This document shows positions 24,974 through 34,481 of a DNA stretch of 47,118 nucleotides, piece by piece. Each line of letters opens with the position of its first letter. Positions within the stretch are counted from its first letter, which is position 1. The stretch comes from Sporosarcina ureae (GTDB lineage: Bacteria; Bacillota; Bacilli; Bacillales_A; Planococcaceae): positions 1-47,118 of the forward strand of contig NZ_JARIEA010000028.1 in the NCBI RefSeq assembly GCF_029267015.1, given 5' to 3'. The notes beneath the pieces were generated by a model. That model was not told where the DNA came from. It ran no database searches and saw only the letters and a program-made list of their open reading frames with translations. Position numbers and translations under genes: made by a program.

Positions 24974-26161
24974 TTACAAATCATCGTCATCCGCATCAAA
25001 TAAATAGGTCCGCTGATGGAACTTCATACTAAAGATTAAACCGATGGCCAGCATATTACTGAATAAGGAACTTCCTCCGTAACTGATGAACGGCAATGGG
25101 ATTCCTGTAATCGGTAATAGTTGAATATTCATGCCGATGTTTTCGAATACATGGAACGCAATCATCGCAATGATCCCTGTACATACATATACGCTGAACG
25201 GATCATGTAGTGAAAGAGCTACTTTGGTTAAATGATAAATTAAAATGAAATATAAGGTGATGACTAAACAAGCACCGATAAAACCGTATTCTTCACCTAT
25301 TACACTGAAGATGAAGTCGGTATGATTCTCGGGGATGTAAACGACGCGCTCTAGAAACCCTTTGCCTGTCAGTTCTCCTGAGCCTATTGCGGTCATTGCC
25401 GTAATGAGGTTATACCCCTCGTCGGTCGGGTAAGAGTACGGGTCAAGCCATGAATACACTCGCTTAAACTGATAAGGTGAAAAGCCGAATTTATCGAGTA
25501 AGTCTTGTGCGAACAATGACATCCATAATATACCACCAGCGGCTGCCGCGCCTAATGAAAAGATGGGAACGAGCAGTTTCCATGAAATACCCGAAACGAT
25601 AACGATAGCTGCCGTAATCGATATAAATACCAGTGAAGTTCCGAGGTCGGGTTGCTTCATGATAAGGAATAGCGGAACGACTAGCATTAGCGCAATTTTA
25701 CCGAGCAACAGTAAATCGGTTGTATATGTCCTGTTTAAAGAACGTTCGTTATGCGTGCTGACCATCTTGGCAAGTCCAATAATAAAGAACGTTTTAATGA
25801 ACTCAGCAGGCTGAATGGTTCCGATGACAGGTAAATGCAACCATCGCTTTGCACTGTAACGCATTTCTGCAATTTGACCTGGTCCACCGGGCGCCAACAT
25901 AAGAAAAACCAATAGAAAAATACCGAAACCATAGAAATACCAAGCGAACTTTTTATACTGCTCTGGTTCAAAGTACATCACCATTGCGACGATGAAGGAA
26001 CCGAGTATATACCATCTCACTTGTTTTAAAACGAAGTTCTGTGTATATTGCTCAGAGGTTTGAGCGGATCCAATGACGAAAAAACTGATGATCGCGAAAA
26101 GTAAAATGATAAAGGCAAGTGTCCAGTCAAATCGTTCACCTAGCCTGTTTGTTTGCTTCAA
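24974..26161 (-). CDS. rodA: Rod-shape SEDS glycosyltransferase RodA
   Basis: A 395-residue SEDS-family peptidoglycan polymerase with ten predicted membrane helices. KRWLHLPVIGTIQPAEFIK, the long outer loop RVYSWLDPYSYPTDEGYNL with GSGELTGKGF, HTDFIFSVIGEEYG and the closing PITGIPLPFISYGGSS are diagnostic. RodA rather than FtsW is chosen from length and style, and B. subtilis RodA has about 393 residues. It lies divergently from ddl. The acidic tail FDADDDDL is unusual but short. Confidence 0.9.
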   Translation of the reverse strand: MKQTNRLGERFDWTLAFIILLFAIISFFVIGSAQTSEQYTQNFVLKQVRWYILGSFIVAMVMYFEPEQYKKFAWYFYGFGIFLLVFLMLAPGGPGQIAEMRYSAKRWLHLPVIGTIQPAEFIKTFFIIGLAKMVSTHNERSLNRTYTTDLLLLGKIALMLVVPLFLIMKQPDLGTSLVFISITAAIVIVSGISWKLLVPIFSLGAAAAGGILWMSLFAQDLLDKFGFSPYQFKRVYSWLDPYSYPTDEGYNLITAMTAIGSGELTGKGFLERVVYIPENHTDFIFSVIGEEYGFIGACLVITLYFILIYHLTKVALSLHDPFSVYVCTGIIAMIAFHVFENIGMNIQLLPITGIPLPFISYGGSSLFSNMLAIGLIFSMKFHQRTYLFDADDDDL

Positions 26162-26388
26162 TTATGAACTCACCTTTTCTTAAGCTAGTATTCTCTTACT
26201 ATAATCACCTATTATATCGCAAAACTTTTTAAGAAGTACACCCATTACTGGACGAGTTGTGAAATGATTGGTTTCTATTAGAAATAAAAAGAAGTAAAAA
26301 GAATGAAGAACGTTGGCTTTTCATTCATGAATTGGCTCCGTTCATGGTAAACTATATGAATGAAAACTACGGAATGCGAGGAGATTAC

Positions 26389-27450
26389 ATGAAAAGACGA
26401 TTAGGTTTAGTATATGGCGGGAAATCCGCAGAGCATGAAGTGTCACTATCCACGGCACGCGCGGTTACACAAGCGCTTGATTTAGATAAGTATGAAGTGT
26501 TACCCATCTATATTACGATGCAAGGTGAGTGGTTAAAAGGTGAACCGTTGACTGGACCTGTATCAGAGATCGAGACATTGCGTCTAAAAAGTGAACAACC
26601 AAAGTCAGATGACATCGGCAGTTTTTTGCAAGGAGATATGCCTGACGTTATTTTGCCACTTCTTCACGGAACAAATGGGGAAGACGGAACTGTGCAAGGT
26701 TTATTTGAAGTTTTAAATATCCCGTATGCAGGTAATGGGGTGCTTGCTTCTTCAGCGGGCATGGATAAAGTCGTAATGAAACAATTATTTGCTCAAGCCG
26801 GTTTAGCGCAAGTTGCATATGTCCACTTTATTCGTAGTGCGTGGAAAGAACACGCTGAGCAATTATTGGATCAGGCGGAACAAGAACTTTCGTATCCGAT
26901 GTTCGTCAAACCGGCTAACCTTGGGTCGAGTGTCGGAATCAGTAAAGCGGATGATCGCGAATCGCTTAAAACGGCAATTGAGCTAGCGTTGAAGTTCGAT
27001 CGCAAAATTATCGTAGAGCAAGGTATTGTGGCGCGTGAAATCGAAATGGCGGTCCTTGGAAACGATCAACCTAAAGTGTCGATTGCAGGAGAAATCCGTC
27101 CGGTTGCTGACTTTTACGATTATGAAGCCAAATACAAAGATCAAAGCACAGAATTATCGATTCCGGCTGAAGTGCCATCTACTGTAGCAGAGCATATGAA
27201 CGATATGGCGATTCGTGCGTTTAAAGTTCTTGACTGTTCGGGTCTCGTCCGTGCAGACTTTTTCGTCACAGCAGACGATGAAGTATTGATCAATGAAGTG
27301 AATACATTACCAGGCTTCACGCCAACTAGTATGTTCCCATTGCTGTGGCAAAAATCCGGATTGACCTATCCTGAATTAATCGATCAGCTAATTGAACTGG
27401 CAGTAGAACGTCATATAGAAAAGCAACAACTACAATATACAATGGACTGA
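26389..27450 (+). CDS. ddl: D-alanine--D-alanine ligase
   Basis: A 353-residue ATP-grasp enzyme that makes the D-Ala-D-Ala dipeptide for cell-wall precursors. The start [20 protein letters not shown], the mid [15 protein letters not shown] and the end [15 protein letters not shown] are conserved motifs for substrate and Mg-ATP binding. ATG 26389 follows GAGGAG by six bases; the frame is open further upstream without a ribosome site. It is followed by murF after 14 bases, the next user of its product. Confidence 0.96.
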   Translation: MKRRLGLVYGGKSAEHEVSLSTARAVTQALDLDKYEVLPIYITMQGEWLKGEPLTGPVSEIETLRLKSEQPKSDDIGSFLQGDMPDVILPLLHGTNGEDGTVQGLFEVLNIPYAGNGVLASSAGMDKVVMKQLFAQAGLAQVAYVHFIRSAWKEHAEQLLDQAEQELSYPMFVKPANLGSSVGISKADDRESLKTAIELALKFDRKIIVEQGIVAREIEMAVLGNDQPKVSIAGEIRPVADFYDYEAKYKDQSTELSIPAEVPSTVAEHMNDMAIRAFKVLDCSGLVRADFFVTADDEVLINEVNTLPGFTPTSMFPLLWQKSGLTYPELIDQLIELAVERHIEKQQLQYTMD

Positions 27451-27464
27451 GTGGAGGAAGTATC

Positions 27465-28835
27465 GTGAAACGAAATCTATCAACGATCCAGCAATGGCTT
27501 CAGGCAGAAGGACAGCATGTCGCAGAGCAAGAAGTAACAGGCGTCTGCATCGATTCACGGAATGTGCAAGCGGGGGATTTGTTCATCCCTTTTAGAGGGG
27601 AACAAGTAAATGGCCATCAATACGTCAAAGGGGCAATTGAGCAAGGAGCAATCGCAGCACTATGGCTGAAAGATGAACCGAATCCGCCTGCAGATATACC
27701 GCTGTTGTTCGTCGAGGATGCAGAACTAGCATTACAGCAAATGGCCCGTAGCTACCGAAGTGAATTGACGTGTACTATCATCGGAGTAACAGGGTCAAAT
27801 GGTAAAACGTCGACAAAAGATCTGATTGCCGGAGTATTATCACCTTATCGCAACGTTAAAAAAACGGAAGGCAACTTCAATAATGAGCTTGGCTTGCCTT
27901 TAACATTATTAACTATTGAAGACGACACAGAAGTAGCCATTCTTGAAATGGGGATGAGTGGCTTTGGAGAAATCTCTTTCTTGTCAACACTCGCTAAACC
28001 GCAATTTGCTGTCATAACAAATATTGGTGAGGCGCATATGCAAGATCTCGGTTCTCGTGAAGGGATTGCCAAAGCGAAGTTTGAAATTACCGACGGTTTG
28101 ACGAGTGGCGGCATGCTATTGTACGACGGTGACGAACCGTTACTGCAAGAGCTAGTACGTCAACAACCCGATTTCTATAGTGTGTCATTCGGCTATGATC
28201 AAGCAGATTTGACTGCGCAACATATTTTATCTACCGATCAAGGCAGTTCATTCACTGTGACGGGGAAACTTGAAGGTCAGTTTACGATTCCTGTTTACGG
28301 ATCCCATCAAGTGAAAAATGCGCTGGTCGCGATCATGATCGCAAAAGAGTTAGGCTTGAGCGAAAAACAAATCGAAGAATCACTAAGTGGAACGTCATTA
28401 ACGGATATGCGCATGCAACCAGTGGCAGGCAAAAACGGATCATTACTTATTAATGATGCTTATAACGCAGCGCCAACTTCTATGCGTGCGGCATTCCGTT
28501 TTATAGATGAGACATCCGTCAAAGAAGACAAGTGGCTCGTCCTTGGCGATATGCTGGAGCTTGGCGCCGATGAACGGCACTATCATGAAGGACTGGCAGA
28601 GGATGTAAAGAGAATGAACGTGAAGGGAATTGCGCTCTTTGGATCACGCATGAAATGGTTGGCTGATCAATTGACGGATTATCCGGGAGAAGTCATGTGG
28701 ACGGCGAATGATACGGACTTGCTGGCGGAGGCATTGCGCCCGAAACTAACAGAGCAGACAGTAGTATTGTTTAAAGGGTCTAGAGGAATGAAGTTAGAAC
28801 GAATCATCGCAATGCTTGCAGAGGAACAGTTGTGA
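27465..28835 (+). CDS. murF: UDP-MurNAc-tripeptide--D-Ala-D-Ala ligase
   Basis: A 456-residue Mur ligase that adds D-Ala-D-Ala to UDP-MurNAc-tripeptide. The P-loop is GVTGSNGKTSTKDL (about residues 107-120). EGNFNNELGLPLTLL, EMGMSGFGEI and the Mur signature NDAYNAAPTSMRAAF are clear. The start is GTG with GGAGG upstream. Its stop overlaps the esterase start (GTGA), and ddl lies immediately upstream, as in Bacillus. Confidence 0.96.
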   Translation: MKRNLSTIQQWLQAEGQHVAEQEVTGVCIDSRNVQAGDLFIPFRGEQVNGHQYVKGAIEQGAIAALWLKDEPNPPADIPLLFVEDAELALQQMARSYRSELTCTIIGVTGSNGKTSTKDLIAGVLSPYRNVKKTEGNFNNELGLPLTLLTIEDDTEVAILEMGMSGFGEISFLSTLAKPQFAVITNIGEAHMQDLGSREGIAKAKFEITDGLTSGGMLLYDGDEPLLQELVRQQPDFYSVSFGYDQADLTAQHILSTDQGSSFTVTGKLEGQFTIPVYGSHQVKNALVAIMIAKELGLSEKQIEESLSGTSLTDMRMQPVAGKNGSLLINDAYNAAPTSMRAAFRFIDETSVKEDKWLVLGDMLELGADERHYHEGLAEDVKRMNVKGIALFGSRMKWLADQLTDYPGEVMWTANDTDLLAEALRPKLTEQTVVLFKGSRGMKLERIIAMLAEEQL

Positions 28836-29524
28836 CGACTGGTGTTCTCATCGTTCACGGATTTACAGGCGGTCCTTTTGAAGTCGCTCCGTTCAAAAGG
28901 TTTCTACAGAATCATACCGATTGGAAAGTAGTAGTGCCGGTTTTACCTGGGCATGAAATGGATCGGGGTATCCAGAAAGGTTCAGCCAAGTCATGGATGA
29001 TGGTCGCGGAGTTAGAATTAAGAAGACTACAAAAAGAAGTGGATAACGTCATAGTCGTCGGCTTCTCCATGGGTGGTTTGATCGCCATGTATTTGGCTCT
29101 GCGTTATCCGATCAAAAAGCTTGTGCTATTAAGTGCTGCGGCAAAATATATTAGTCCACGTATTTTATTGGAAGACGCTAAAATCATGATAAGTTCCTTA
29201 AGACATAGGGATTTTCCTCCTGATTCGTTCTATCATCTATATAACTATAAGCTGACAAATACTCCAGTGCGTGTGGCGTTAGAGTTTTTGCGCGTAGTGC
29301 GCGAAGTGCGACCGTATCACCATCAAGTCAAAACGCCTGTTTGTATCGTACAAGGGAAGCAAGATGGTATCGTCCCTGCAGTCACAGCAGATTTACTGTA
29401 CGAACAGCTCGGATCAAAAGAAAAGCATCTAATTTATTCTGAACATGGCAAGCACCATATTTGTTATAGCGAAGATCGCCATGTATGGTTTCCAAAAGTA
29501 CTGAAGTTCATGGGCAAAGACTGA
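28832..29524 (+). CDS. Alpha/beta-hydrolase, Est30-like carboxylesterase
   Basis: A 230-residue serine hydrolase. The oxyanion motif VHGFTGGPFE is near the start, the nucleophile is Ser in GFSMGG (about residue 79), the acid is Asp in GKQDGIVP and the His lies in EHGKHHICYSED. This is the order and size of Est30-type carboxylesterases. Start GTG overlaps the murF stop by four bases, indicating translational coupling. It breaks the otherwise B. subtilis-like murF-cshA order. Confidence 0.88.
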   Translation: MTTGVLIVHGFTGGPFEVAPFKRFLQNHTDWKVVVPVLPGHEMDRGIQKGSAKSWMMVAELELRRLQKEVDNVIVVGFSMGGLIAMYLALRYPIKKLVLLSAAAKYISPRILLEDAKIMISSLRHRDFPPDSFYHLYNYKLTNTPVRVALEFLRVVREVRPYHHQVKTPVCIVQGKQDGIVPAVTADLLYEQLGSKEKHLIYSEHGKHHICYSEDRHVWFPKVLKFMGKD

Positions 29525-29547
29525 TTAATGGAACTTAAGCGGATTCG

Positions 29548-29576
29548 TTGCAGTCTTGTGTAAGCCATGGTAGAAT
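29548..29576 (+). promoter_or_regulatory. Sigma-A promoter within the murF/est-cshA gap
   Basis: TTGCAG (29548-29553), 17 bases, TAGAAT (29571-29576). It would start a transcript about 20-25 bases before the first of two terminator hairpins. Confidence 0.55.
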
Positions 29577-29606
29577 GATGAAAGGAATTGGATACATTTA
29601 CACGGC

Positions 29607-29643
29607 ACTCTTCCGTTATATTATACGGAGAGTACTTTTTTTT
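29607..29643 (+). terminator. Intrinsic terminator downstream of the esterase
   Basis: ACTCT and CCGT (29607-29616, one bulged T) pair with ACGGAGAGT (29625-29633). Eight or more T follow at 29636-29643. Confidence 0.8.
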
Positions 29644-29649
29644 GAATAA

Positions 29650-29830
29650 AACGGTGATTAGTAGGCAGACTAGCAATGATTTGCTGTTTTCACCGCTCGG
29701 CAAGGACCGAGCTTTCCTTGTATGTCACGGGTTTTACATTGTGCTGTATAAAAATCTGGACGCAATTACGATAGGTGTAATTGATATGACCCCTCTGCAC
29801 CCACAAGAATCCTTCTAGAAGATTCTTTTT
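29650..29830 (+). ncRNA. Possible structured leader or small RNA upstream of cshA
   Basis: This 180-base stretch lies between two terminators and contains nested pairing. GGTGA (29653-29657) pairs TCACC (29690-29694). GCTCGG (29695-29700) pairs CCGAGC (29707-29712). Its six-base loop CAAGGA can instead pair TCCTTG (29715-29720), making a mutually exclusive hairpin. CAATTAC (29763-29769) pairs GTAATTG (29777-29783). It ends in AAGAATC/GATTCTT plus a T run (29805-29830), a second terminator. The longest frame (76 codons) has no ribosome site or recognisable protein. It could be a small RNA or an attenuator of cshA. The rest of the gap to 29954 holds only the cshA leader. Confidence 0.4.
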
Positions 29831-29954
29831 ATAAACCAGAGATGGATATATCGGAAACGCTCCCAACTTTCAAAGTACATGGCTCGAATTTGCCGCGCTT
29901 TCATTTGCAGATGTAACCAATTGTCAAATGGAGAAATAAAGGAGATTGAATATT

Positions 29955-31475
29955 TTGACAAAGTTTTCAGATTTGAACATTAGTGAAACAACACAAAACG
30001 CTTTGCTACGCATGGGGTTTGAAGAGGCTACACCAATCCAAGAGGGGACAATCACTTTTGGTATGGAAGGCCGCGACGTAATCGGGCAAGCACAAACAGG
30101 TACTGGTAAAACGGCAGCATTCGGTATTCCAATCATTGAGAAATTGGATCCTAAAAGCACTGCAGTTCAAGCGTTGGTCATCGCACCGACACGTGAATTG
30201 GCAATCCAAGTATCAGAAGAAATTTACAAAGTAGGCTTCGGTAGCCGCGCGAAAGTACTTTCCGTTTATGGTGGACAGGAAATCGGACGTCAAATCCGTG
30301 CACTTCGTAACAATCCAAATATCGTAGTCGGTACACCGGGACGTATTTTGGATCATATTAACCGTAAAACATTGAAGCTTGATCACGTTCAAACACTTGT
30401 ATTGGACGAGGCAGATGAAATGTTGAACATGGGCTTCATCGAAGATATTAACACAATTCTTGCAAGCGTACCGGCTGAGCGCCAGACATTGCTATTCTCA
30501 GCAACTATGCCTGCTCCAATCCGTAAAATTGCAGAAACTTTCATGAAAAACCCAGAAATAGTAAAAATCAAATCAAAAGAAATGACTGTTGAGAACATTG
30601 AACAGTTCTTCGTAAAGTCTCATGAACGTGAGAAATTTGATGTGTTATCAAGATTGTTGAACGTTCAACAACCTGAATTGGCTATCGTATTCGGCCGTAC
30701 AAAGCGCCGGGTAGATGAGTTGGCTCATGCACTAAGTATTCGCGGCTATATTGCTGAAGGAATCCACGGTGACTTGACACAAGCAAAACGTATGTCAGTT
30801 TTGCGTCAGTTCAAAGACAATAAAATCGATGTACTTGTAGCGACAGACGTAGCTGCACGTGGATTAGACATCTCAGGTGTAACACACGTTTACAACTTTG
30901 ATATTCCACAAGATCCAGAAAGCTATGTTCACCGTATCGGTCGTACTGGCCGTGCTGGTAAAAGTGGAGTGGCTGTTACATTCGTAACACCACGTGAAAT
31001 GGGCTACCTTCGCATCGTTGAGGAAACGACTAAGAAGCGTATGACTCCTTTACGTCCACCAACTTCTGATGAGGCTTTGCTTGAACAGAAGAAAAATGCA
31101 GTGGATTCATTGGTAGAAACAATTGAACAGAAAAATTCAGAGGATTATGCTGGATTAGCAGCACAATTACTTGAGAAGCATGATGCAAAAGAAATTGTAG
31201 CAGCAGCACTTAAGTCATTGACTAAAAGCGTTGATGAGACGCCTGTAAGTATTTCAGAAGAGCGTCCATTACCTTCACGCAGACCTTCTTCATCACGTTC
31301 TGGCGGCTATAAAGGCGGCAATCGTAGTGGCGGCGGACGTTCACAAGGCGGACGCGGCAGAAGCGGTGGCGGTTCATCAGCTGGTGGATCAAACAGACGT
31401 AGCAGCGGACCTCGCGATGGCGCAAGAAGAGATGGCGCATCAAGACGCAGCAGCAGTAATCGTTCAGAAAGATAA
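29955..31475 (+). CDS. cshA: DEAD-box ATP-dependent RNA helicase CshA
   Basis: A 506-residue RNA helicase used in ribosome assembly, RNA turnover and cold adaptation. In order: Q-motif [12 protein letters not shown], motif [35 protein letters not shown] in [21 protein letters not shown] and [13 protein letters not shown]. The C-terminal 70 residues are a disordered tail rich in Gly, Ser and Arg, typical for RNA binding. TTG at 29955 is ten bases after AAAGGAG; the TTG at 29946 is too close. Position matches B. subtilis ydbR. Confidence 0.95.
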   Translation: MTKFSDLNISETTQNALLRMGFEEATPIQEGTITFGMEGRDVIGQAQTGTGKTAAFGIPIIEKLDPKSTAVQALVIAPTRELAIQVSEEIYKVGFGSRAKVLSVYGGQEIGRQIRALRNNPNIVVGTPGRILDHINRKTLKLDHVQTLVLDEADEMLNMGFIEDINTILASVPAERQTLLFSATMPAPIRKIAETFMKNPEIVKIKSKEMTVENIEQFFVKSHEREKFDVLSRLLNVQQPELAIVFGRTKRRVDELAHALSIRGYIAEGIHGDLTQAKRMSVLRQFKDNKIDVLVATDVAARGLDISGVTHVYNFDIPQDPESYVHRIGRTGRAGKSGVAVTFVTPREMGYLRIVEETTKKRMTPLRPPTSDEALLEQKKNAVDSLVETIEQKNSEDYAGLAAQLLEKHDAKEIVAAALKSLTKSVDETPVSISEERPLPSRRPSSSRSGGYKGGNRSGGGRSQGGRGRSGGGSSAGGSNRRSSGPRDGARRDGASRRSSSNRSER

Positions 31476-31482
31476 AATAGAC

Positions 31483-31521
31483 AAAAATCCGGGCCTGCAT
31501 TATAGCAGCCCGGATTTTTTT
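31483..31521 (+). terminator. Intrinsic terminator of cshA
   Basis: AAAAATCCGGGC (31483-31494) pairs GCCCGGATTTTT (31508-31519), with inner CTGC/GCAG pairing and a T run. Confidence 0.9.
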
Positions 31522-31608
31522 GTCGTGAATATGATATGATCGATTAAATGAAACATTTTGCATGTTGTTACGTATGTATGTGTAGGTATTCGAAAAGAGG
31601 TGGATCTA

Positions 31609-32088
31609 GTGAGGCAACAACCGTCAAATCAAATCTCCAGAAAAGGGTTAACGGTGTGGAGATTATATGGAACGATTCAAAGCGTCATTATATTGCTGAT
31701 CGCAGTCGGAGTTGGTTTTTTATCATGTTTTTTTAATTGGCCCGTTTGGATTATGATCGTCGTTTCTGTAGCTGTACTATTATATGCATTTTTATCAATT
31801 TATTTATTTCCAAAAATACGTTGGCAACGCTGGCGTTATGAAGTGCGTGAAGCGGAGATAGAGCTGCAGCACGGATTGTTTATCGTCAATCGCACGCTGA
31901 TACCGATGGTGCGTGTTCAGCACGTGGATACAGCAGAAGGACCGATTCTACGCAAATATGGTCTAGCGTCCATCACGATTTCTACCGCAGCAACAAATCA
32001 TTCCATTCCTGCATTAGTAACAGAAGAGGCGGATGAACTGCGCAATCGGATTTCGACGTTTGCAAGGGTGGCGAAAGACGATGTCTGA
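31609..32088 (+). CDS. ydbS: PH-domain membrane protein, YdbS-like
   Basis: A 159-residue protein with two membrane helices (about 20-60) followed by a bacterial PH-like (bPH2) domain containing RWRYEVREAEIELQHGLF and VRVQHVDTAEGPILRKYGL, the family signature. The length equals B. subtilis YdbS. GTG at 31609 follows GAGGTGG by six bases. Its end overlaps ydbT. The pair is of unproven function; in B. subtilis it has been linked to resistance to class II bacteriocins. Confidence 0.88.
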   Translation: MRQQPSNQISRKGLTVWRLYGTIQSVIILLIAVGVGFLSCFFNWPVWIMIVVSVAVLLYAFLSIYLFPKIRWQRWRYEVREAEIELQHGLFIVNRTLIPMVRVQHVDTAEGPILRKYGLASITISTAATNHSIPALVTEEADELRNRISTFARVAKDDV

Positions 32089-33622
32089 ACAACGCTATAA
32101 ACTTCATTGGATCACAGCTGTCGTCGAGACTGCGAAAACACTGAAAGATTTAATTGGTCCATTCATTATTTTAGTCTTTGTGAATGGTTTCAAAGGAGAG
32201 AGTACAGCGCCTTGGTATATCCAATATTGGACGTTACTCCTGTTTGGTGTGTTAATCGTATTTACGCTTGTATCAGGTATTGTGAAATGGCGTCGCTTTG
32301 ATTATTGGTTCGAGGATCAAGAACTGCGTATCGTATCGGGTTTGTTTGTCAGGAAAAAGCGTTATATCCCTTTTGACCGCATTCAAAGCTTAGATTACAC
32401 AGAAGGGATTTTTCATCGTCCATTTCAATTAGTAAAAGTTAAAATCGAAACGGCGGGTTCTTCTTCCGGTAAAGATGCTGAAGCAGAATTGACTGCAATC
32501 ACGAAAGAAGCAGCCGAACAGATTGAACGTGAAATTCAACAAGCAAAAAAAGTGAAAATAATCGGACCTATGCCTGTCTTGTCTCATCAAGAGGAATGGC
32601 AGTTGTTTCGAGAACCTGAAGAAGAAATTCAAACCGTGCATCAACCAGCACCCGTCATTTTCTCTATGACGACAGGCGACTTGCTCATGCTTGCGACAAC
32701 GTCAGGGGGCATTGGGGTTATTTTATCGGGTGCTCTCGTGTTTTTATCGCAAATCGAAGAACTTATACCGTACGACTGGTTGTTTGGAGAGTTAGAATCA
32801 TTCATCCGTATTGGCGTCTTCGTCATCACGATTTTAATAGTACTCGGCTTTCTGATCGTTTGGCTACTATCCGTCGCGATGACATTCCTTGCGAATTACG
32901 ATTTCAAAGTCATGCTTGAGAAAGATGATCTAATTATAACCAGAGGGTTGCTTGAGAAGAAACGAGTAACTGTTCCGTTGAAACGTGTACAAAATATTAC
33001 TATAGCTGAAAACCCTTTACGCCAGCTATTCGGCTATGGAGCGGTCATTATCAATAGTGCGGGAGGGGTAGGGGAAGGTTCGCGTATCAAACTGTTTCCC
33101 TTAGCAAAACGAAACCGTATTATAGAACCGTTGCAGGAGCTGTTTCCGAATATAGACTTTAGTGAGCCGAAAGAGAAAATTGGAAGCAGAGGGAAGCGTT
33201 TTTACTACCGTTTTAAATTACTTGTGACATTGATTCCAATAGCGATTGTCTCGTATAATTTTTTCCCGTATGGCTTGCTGACATTATTACTCTTACCGCT
33301 AGTCGGATTGCTTGGCATTTGGCAATACAATACAGCTGCTTACACGATCTTGCCGAAGCAATTGACGATGCGTTTTCGCGCAATCAGTCGGCAGACAGTG
33401 TTCACCGAAAAGAATCGTATTCAGTCGATGGAAGTAGATCAGAACTATTTCCACCGGAGAAAAAGAGTCGCAACCATCACAGCCAACGTCAAATCCGGCA
33501 TGACACTCGACGCCCCAGCGATTCGCCACATGCCGCAGGAAGATGCAGAAAAGTTCTTGTCTTGGTATGAGTATCATCCAGAAACCCCAGAAACACATAC
33601 ACAAACAGAGCCAGACAACTAA
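32081..33622 (+). CDS. ydbT: PH-domain membrane protein, YdbT-like
   Basis: A 513-residue membrane protein with three bPH2 modules. Module 1 has VRKKRYIPFDRIQSLDYTEG, module 2 LLEKKRVTVPLKRVQNITIA and module 3 LTMRFRAISRQTVFTEKNR. Paired membrane helices precede each module (about 20-60, 210-270, 390-420). ATG 32081 overlaps the end of ydbS by eight bases, so the two are translationally coupled. Its stop codon lies in the loop of its own terminator. Confidence 0.88.
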   Translation: MSEQRYKLHWITAVVETAKTLKDLIGPFIILVFVNGFKGESTAPWYIQYWTLLLFGVLIVFTLVSGIVKWRRFDYWFEDQELRIVSGLFVRKKRYIPFDRIQSLDYTEGIFHRPFQLVKVKIETAGSSSGKDAEAELTAITKEAAEQIEREIQQAKKVKIIGPMPVLSHQEEWQLFREPEEEIQTVHQPAPVIFSMTTGDLLMLATTSGGIGVILSGALVFLSQIEELIPYDWLFGELESFIRIGVFVITILIVLGFLIVWLLSVAMTFLANYDFKVMLEKDDLIITRGLLEKKRVTVPLKRVQNITIAENPLRQLFGYGAVIINSAGGVGEGSRIKLFPLAKRNRIIEPLQELFPNIDFSEPKEKIGSRGKRFYYRFKLLVTLIPIAIVSYNFFPYGLLTLLLLPLVGLLGIWQYNTAAYTILPKQLTMRFRAISRQTVFTEKNRIQSMEVDQNYFHRRKRVATITANVKSGMTLDAPAIRHMPQEDAEKFLSWYEYHPETPETHTQTEPDN

Positions 33623-33638
33623 ACCTGTCTGGCTTTTG
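33609..33638 (+). terminator. Intrinsic terminator of ydbT
   Basis: AGCCAGACA (33609-33617) pairs TGTCTGGCT (33626-33634), followed by TTTG. The ydbT stop (33620-33622) is in the loop. Confidence 0.75.
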
Positions 33639-33767
33639 TGACTAAATGAAAGTGGATAAGCTGACGAGGGATGGTGGAGGGGAATGGCGCTTCGGAGGGG
33701 ACGCGTCTACCTGGAGCGCAAATCTCTATCCTTCACACATGTGTACACTTTTCTGTTTCTATGCAAA

Positions 33768-33805
33768 AAGCCAAACAAGGATAATCCCTGTCTGGCTTTG
33801 CATGA
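33768..33805 (-). terminator. Intrinsic terminator of the rhomboid gene
   Basis: On the minus strand AAAGCCAGACAGGG pairs with CCTTGTTTGGCTTT, followed by TTTGC. The stem is a variant of the ydbT terminator. Confidence 0.75.
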
Positions 33806-33807
33806 CG

Positions 33808-34413
33808 CTATTTTTTTCGCCAACTGACGATGTTCTTCGGATTGAAGAAGCTCAGTCCAATCAGGAAGCCGGTGATCAGCCCAGCAATATGCGCTGTCAC
33901 GTTAATATTCGTCCCGACAAATGTCATCACAATACTAATGACGATAATCGGTAAAATAACCTGTCTCAACTGCGGGAATGCATGCTTCGTATAATACACA
34001 AGCGCACCAAACGCACCAAACACACCGAAAATCGCACCACTTGCACCGACGTGCGTATAAGCAGCAGGTTGCACGAAGTATGTTGCGATATCGCCGAACA
34101 AGCCGGCTAACATATACACCGTAATAAAACGTGCTTTCCCTGCAATCTTCTCAAGCTCTGGTCCGAAAACGAAAAGCGAGAACATGTTAAATAGCAGGTG
34201 CATGAAACCGCCATGCAAAAACATCGGTGTTAGTAGGCGCCAATACTCTCCATTCGCAATGAGGAAGTTGTCCCCTAAGCCAAGTAAAAAGAGTTGATCT
34301 CCAATGCCGGGAATCAGTGTGTAGATAAATATCCCGATATTCAAGGCTAACAAAAATGTCACGACGGGGTAGGCGCGAACATATTGTGAAAAGTTTTCTG
34401 TTCGTATAAACAT
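33808..34413 (-). CDS. Rhomboid intramembrane serine protease
   Basis: A 201-residue rhomboid with six membrane helices. The nucleophile is Ser in GASGAIFGVFGA and the partner His is in NVTAHIAGLITGF. HGGFMHLLFNMFSLFVFGP in helix 2 holds the oxyanion Asn and His. It cleaves membrane proteins within or near the bilayer; substrates unknown. Position between ydbT and acpS equals B. subtilis ydcA. It is antisense to its neighbours. Confidence 0.93.
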   Translation of the reverse strand: MFIRTENFSQYVRAYPVVTFLLALNIGIFIYTLIPGIGDQLFLLGLGDNFLIANGEYWRLLTPMFLHGGFMHLLFNMFSLFVFGPELEKIAGKARFITVYMLAGLFGDIATYFVQPAAYTHVGASGAIFGVFGAFGALVYYTKHAFPQLRQVILPIIVISIVMTFVGTNINVTAHIAGLITGFLIGLSFFNPKNIVSWRKK

Positions 34414-34481
34414 GGTTTCACCTCAATCTTCTGTACTGATTATACATAGTATTTAACTTGAAGGGAAAGGAGTTGTTCATT

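Noticed and set aside
29695..29720. H-type pseudoknot using both 6-bp stems at once
   Set aside because: There is no base in loop 1 and only two in loop 3, too few to span the stems; mutually exclusive hairpins are more likely.
29588..29818. 76-codon frame upstream of cshA
   Set aside because: It runs through a terminator hairpin and T run, has no ribosome site, and its peptide has no domain-like pattern.
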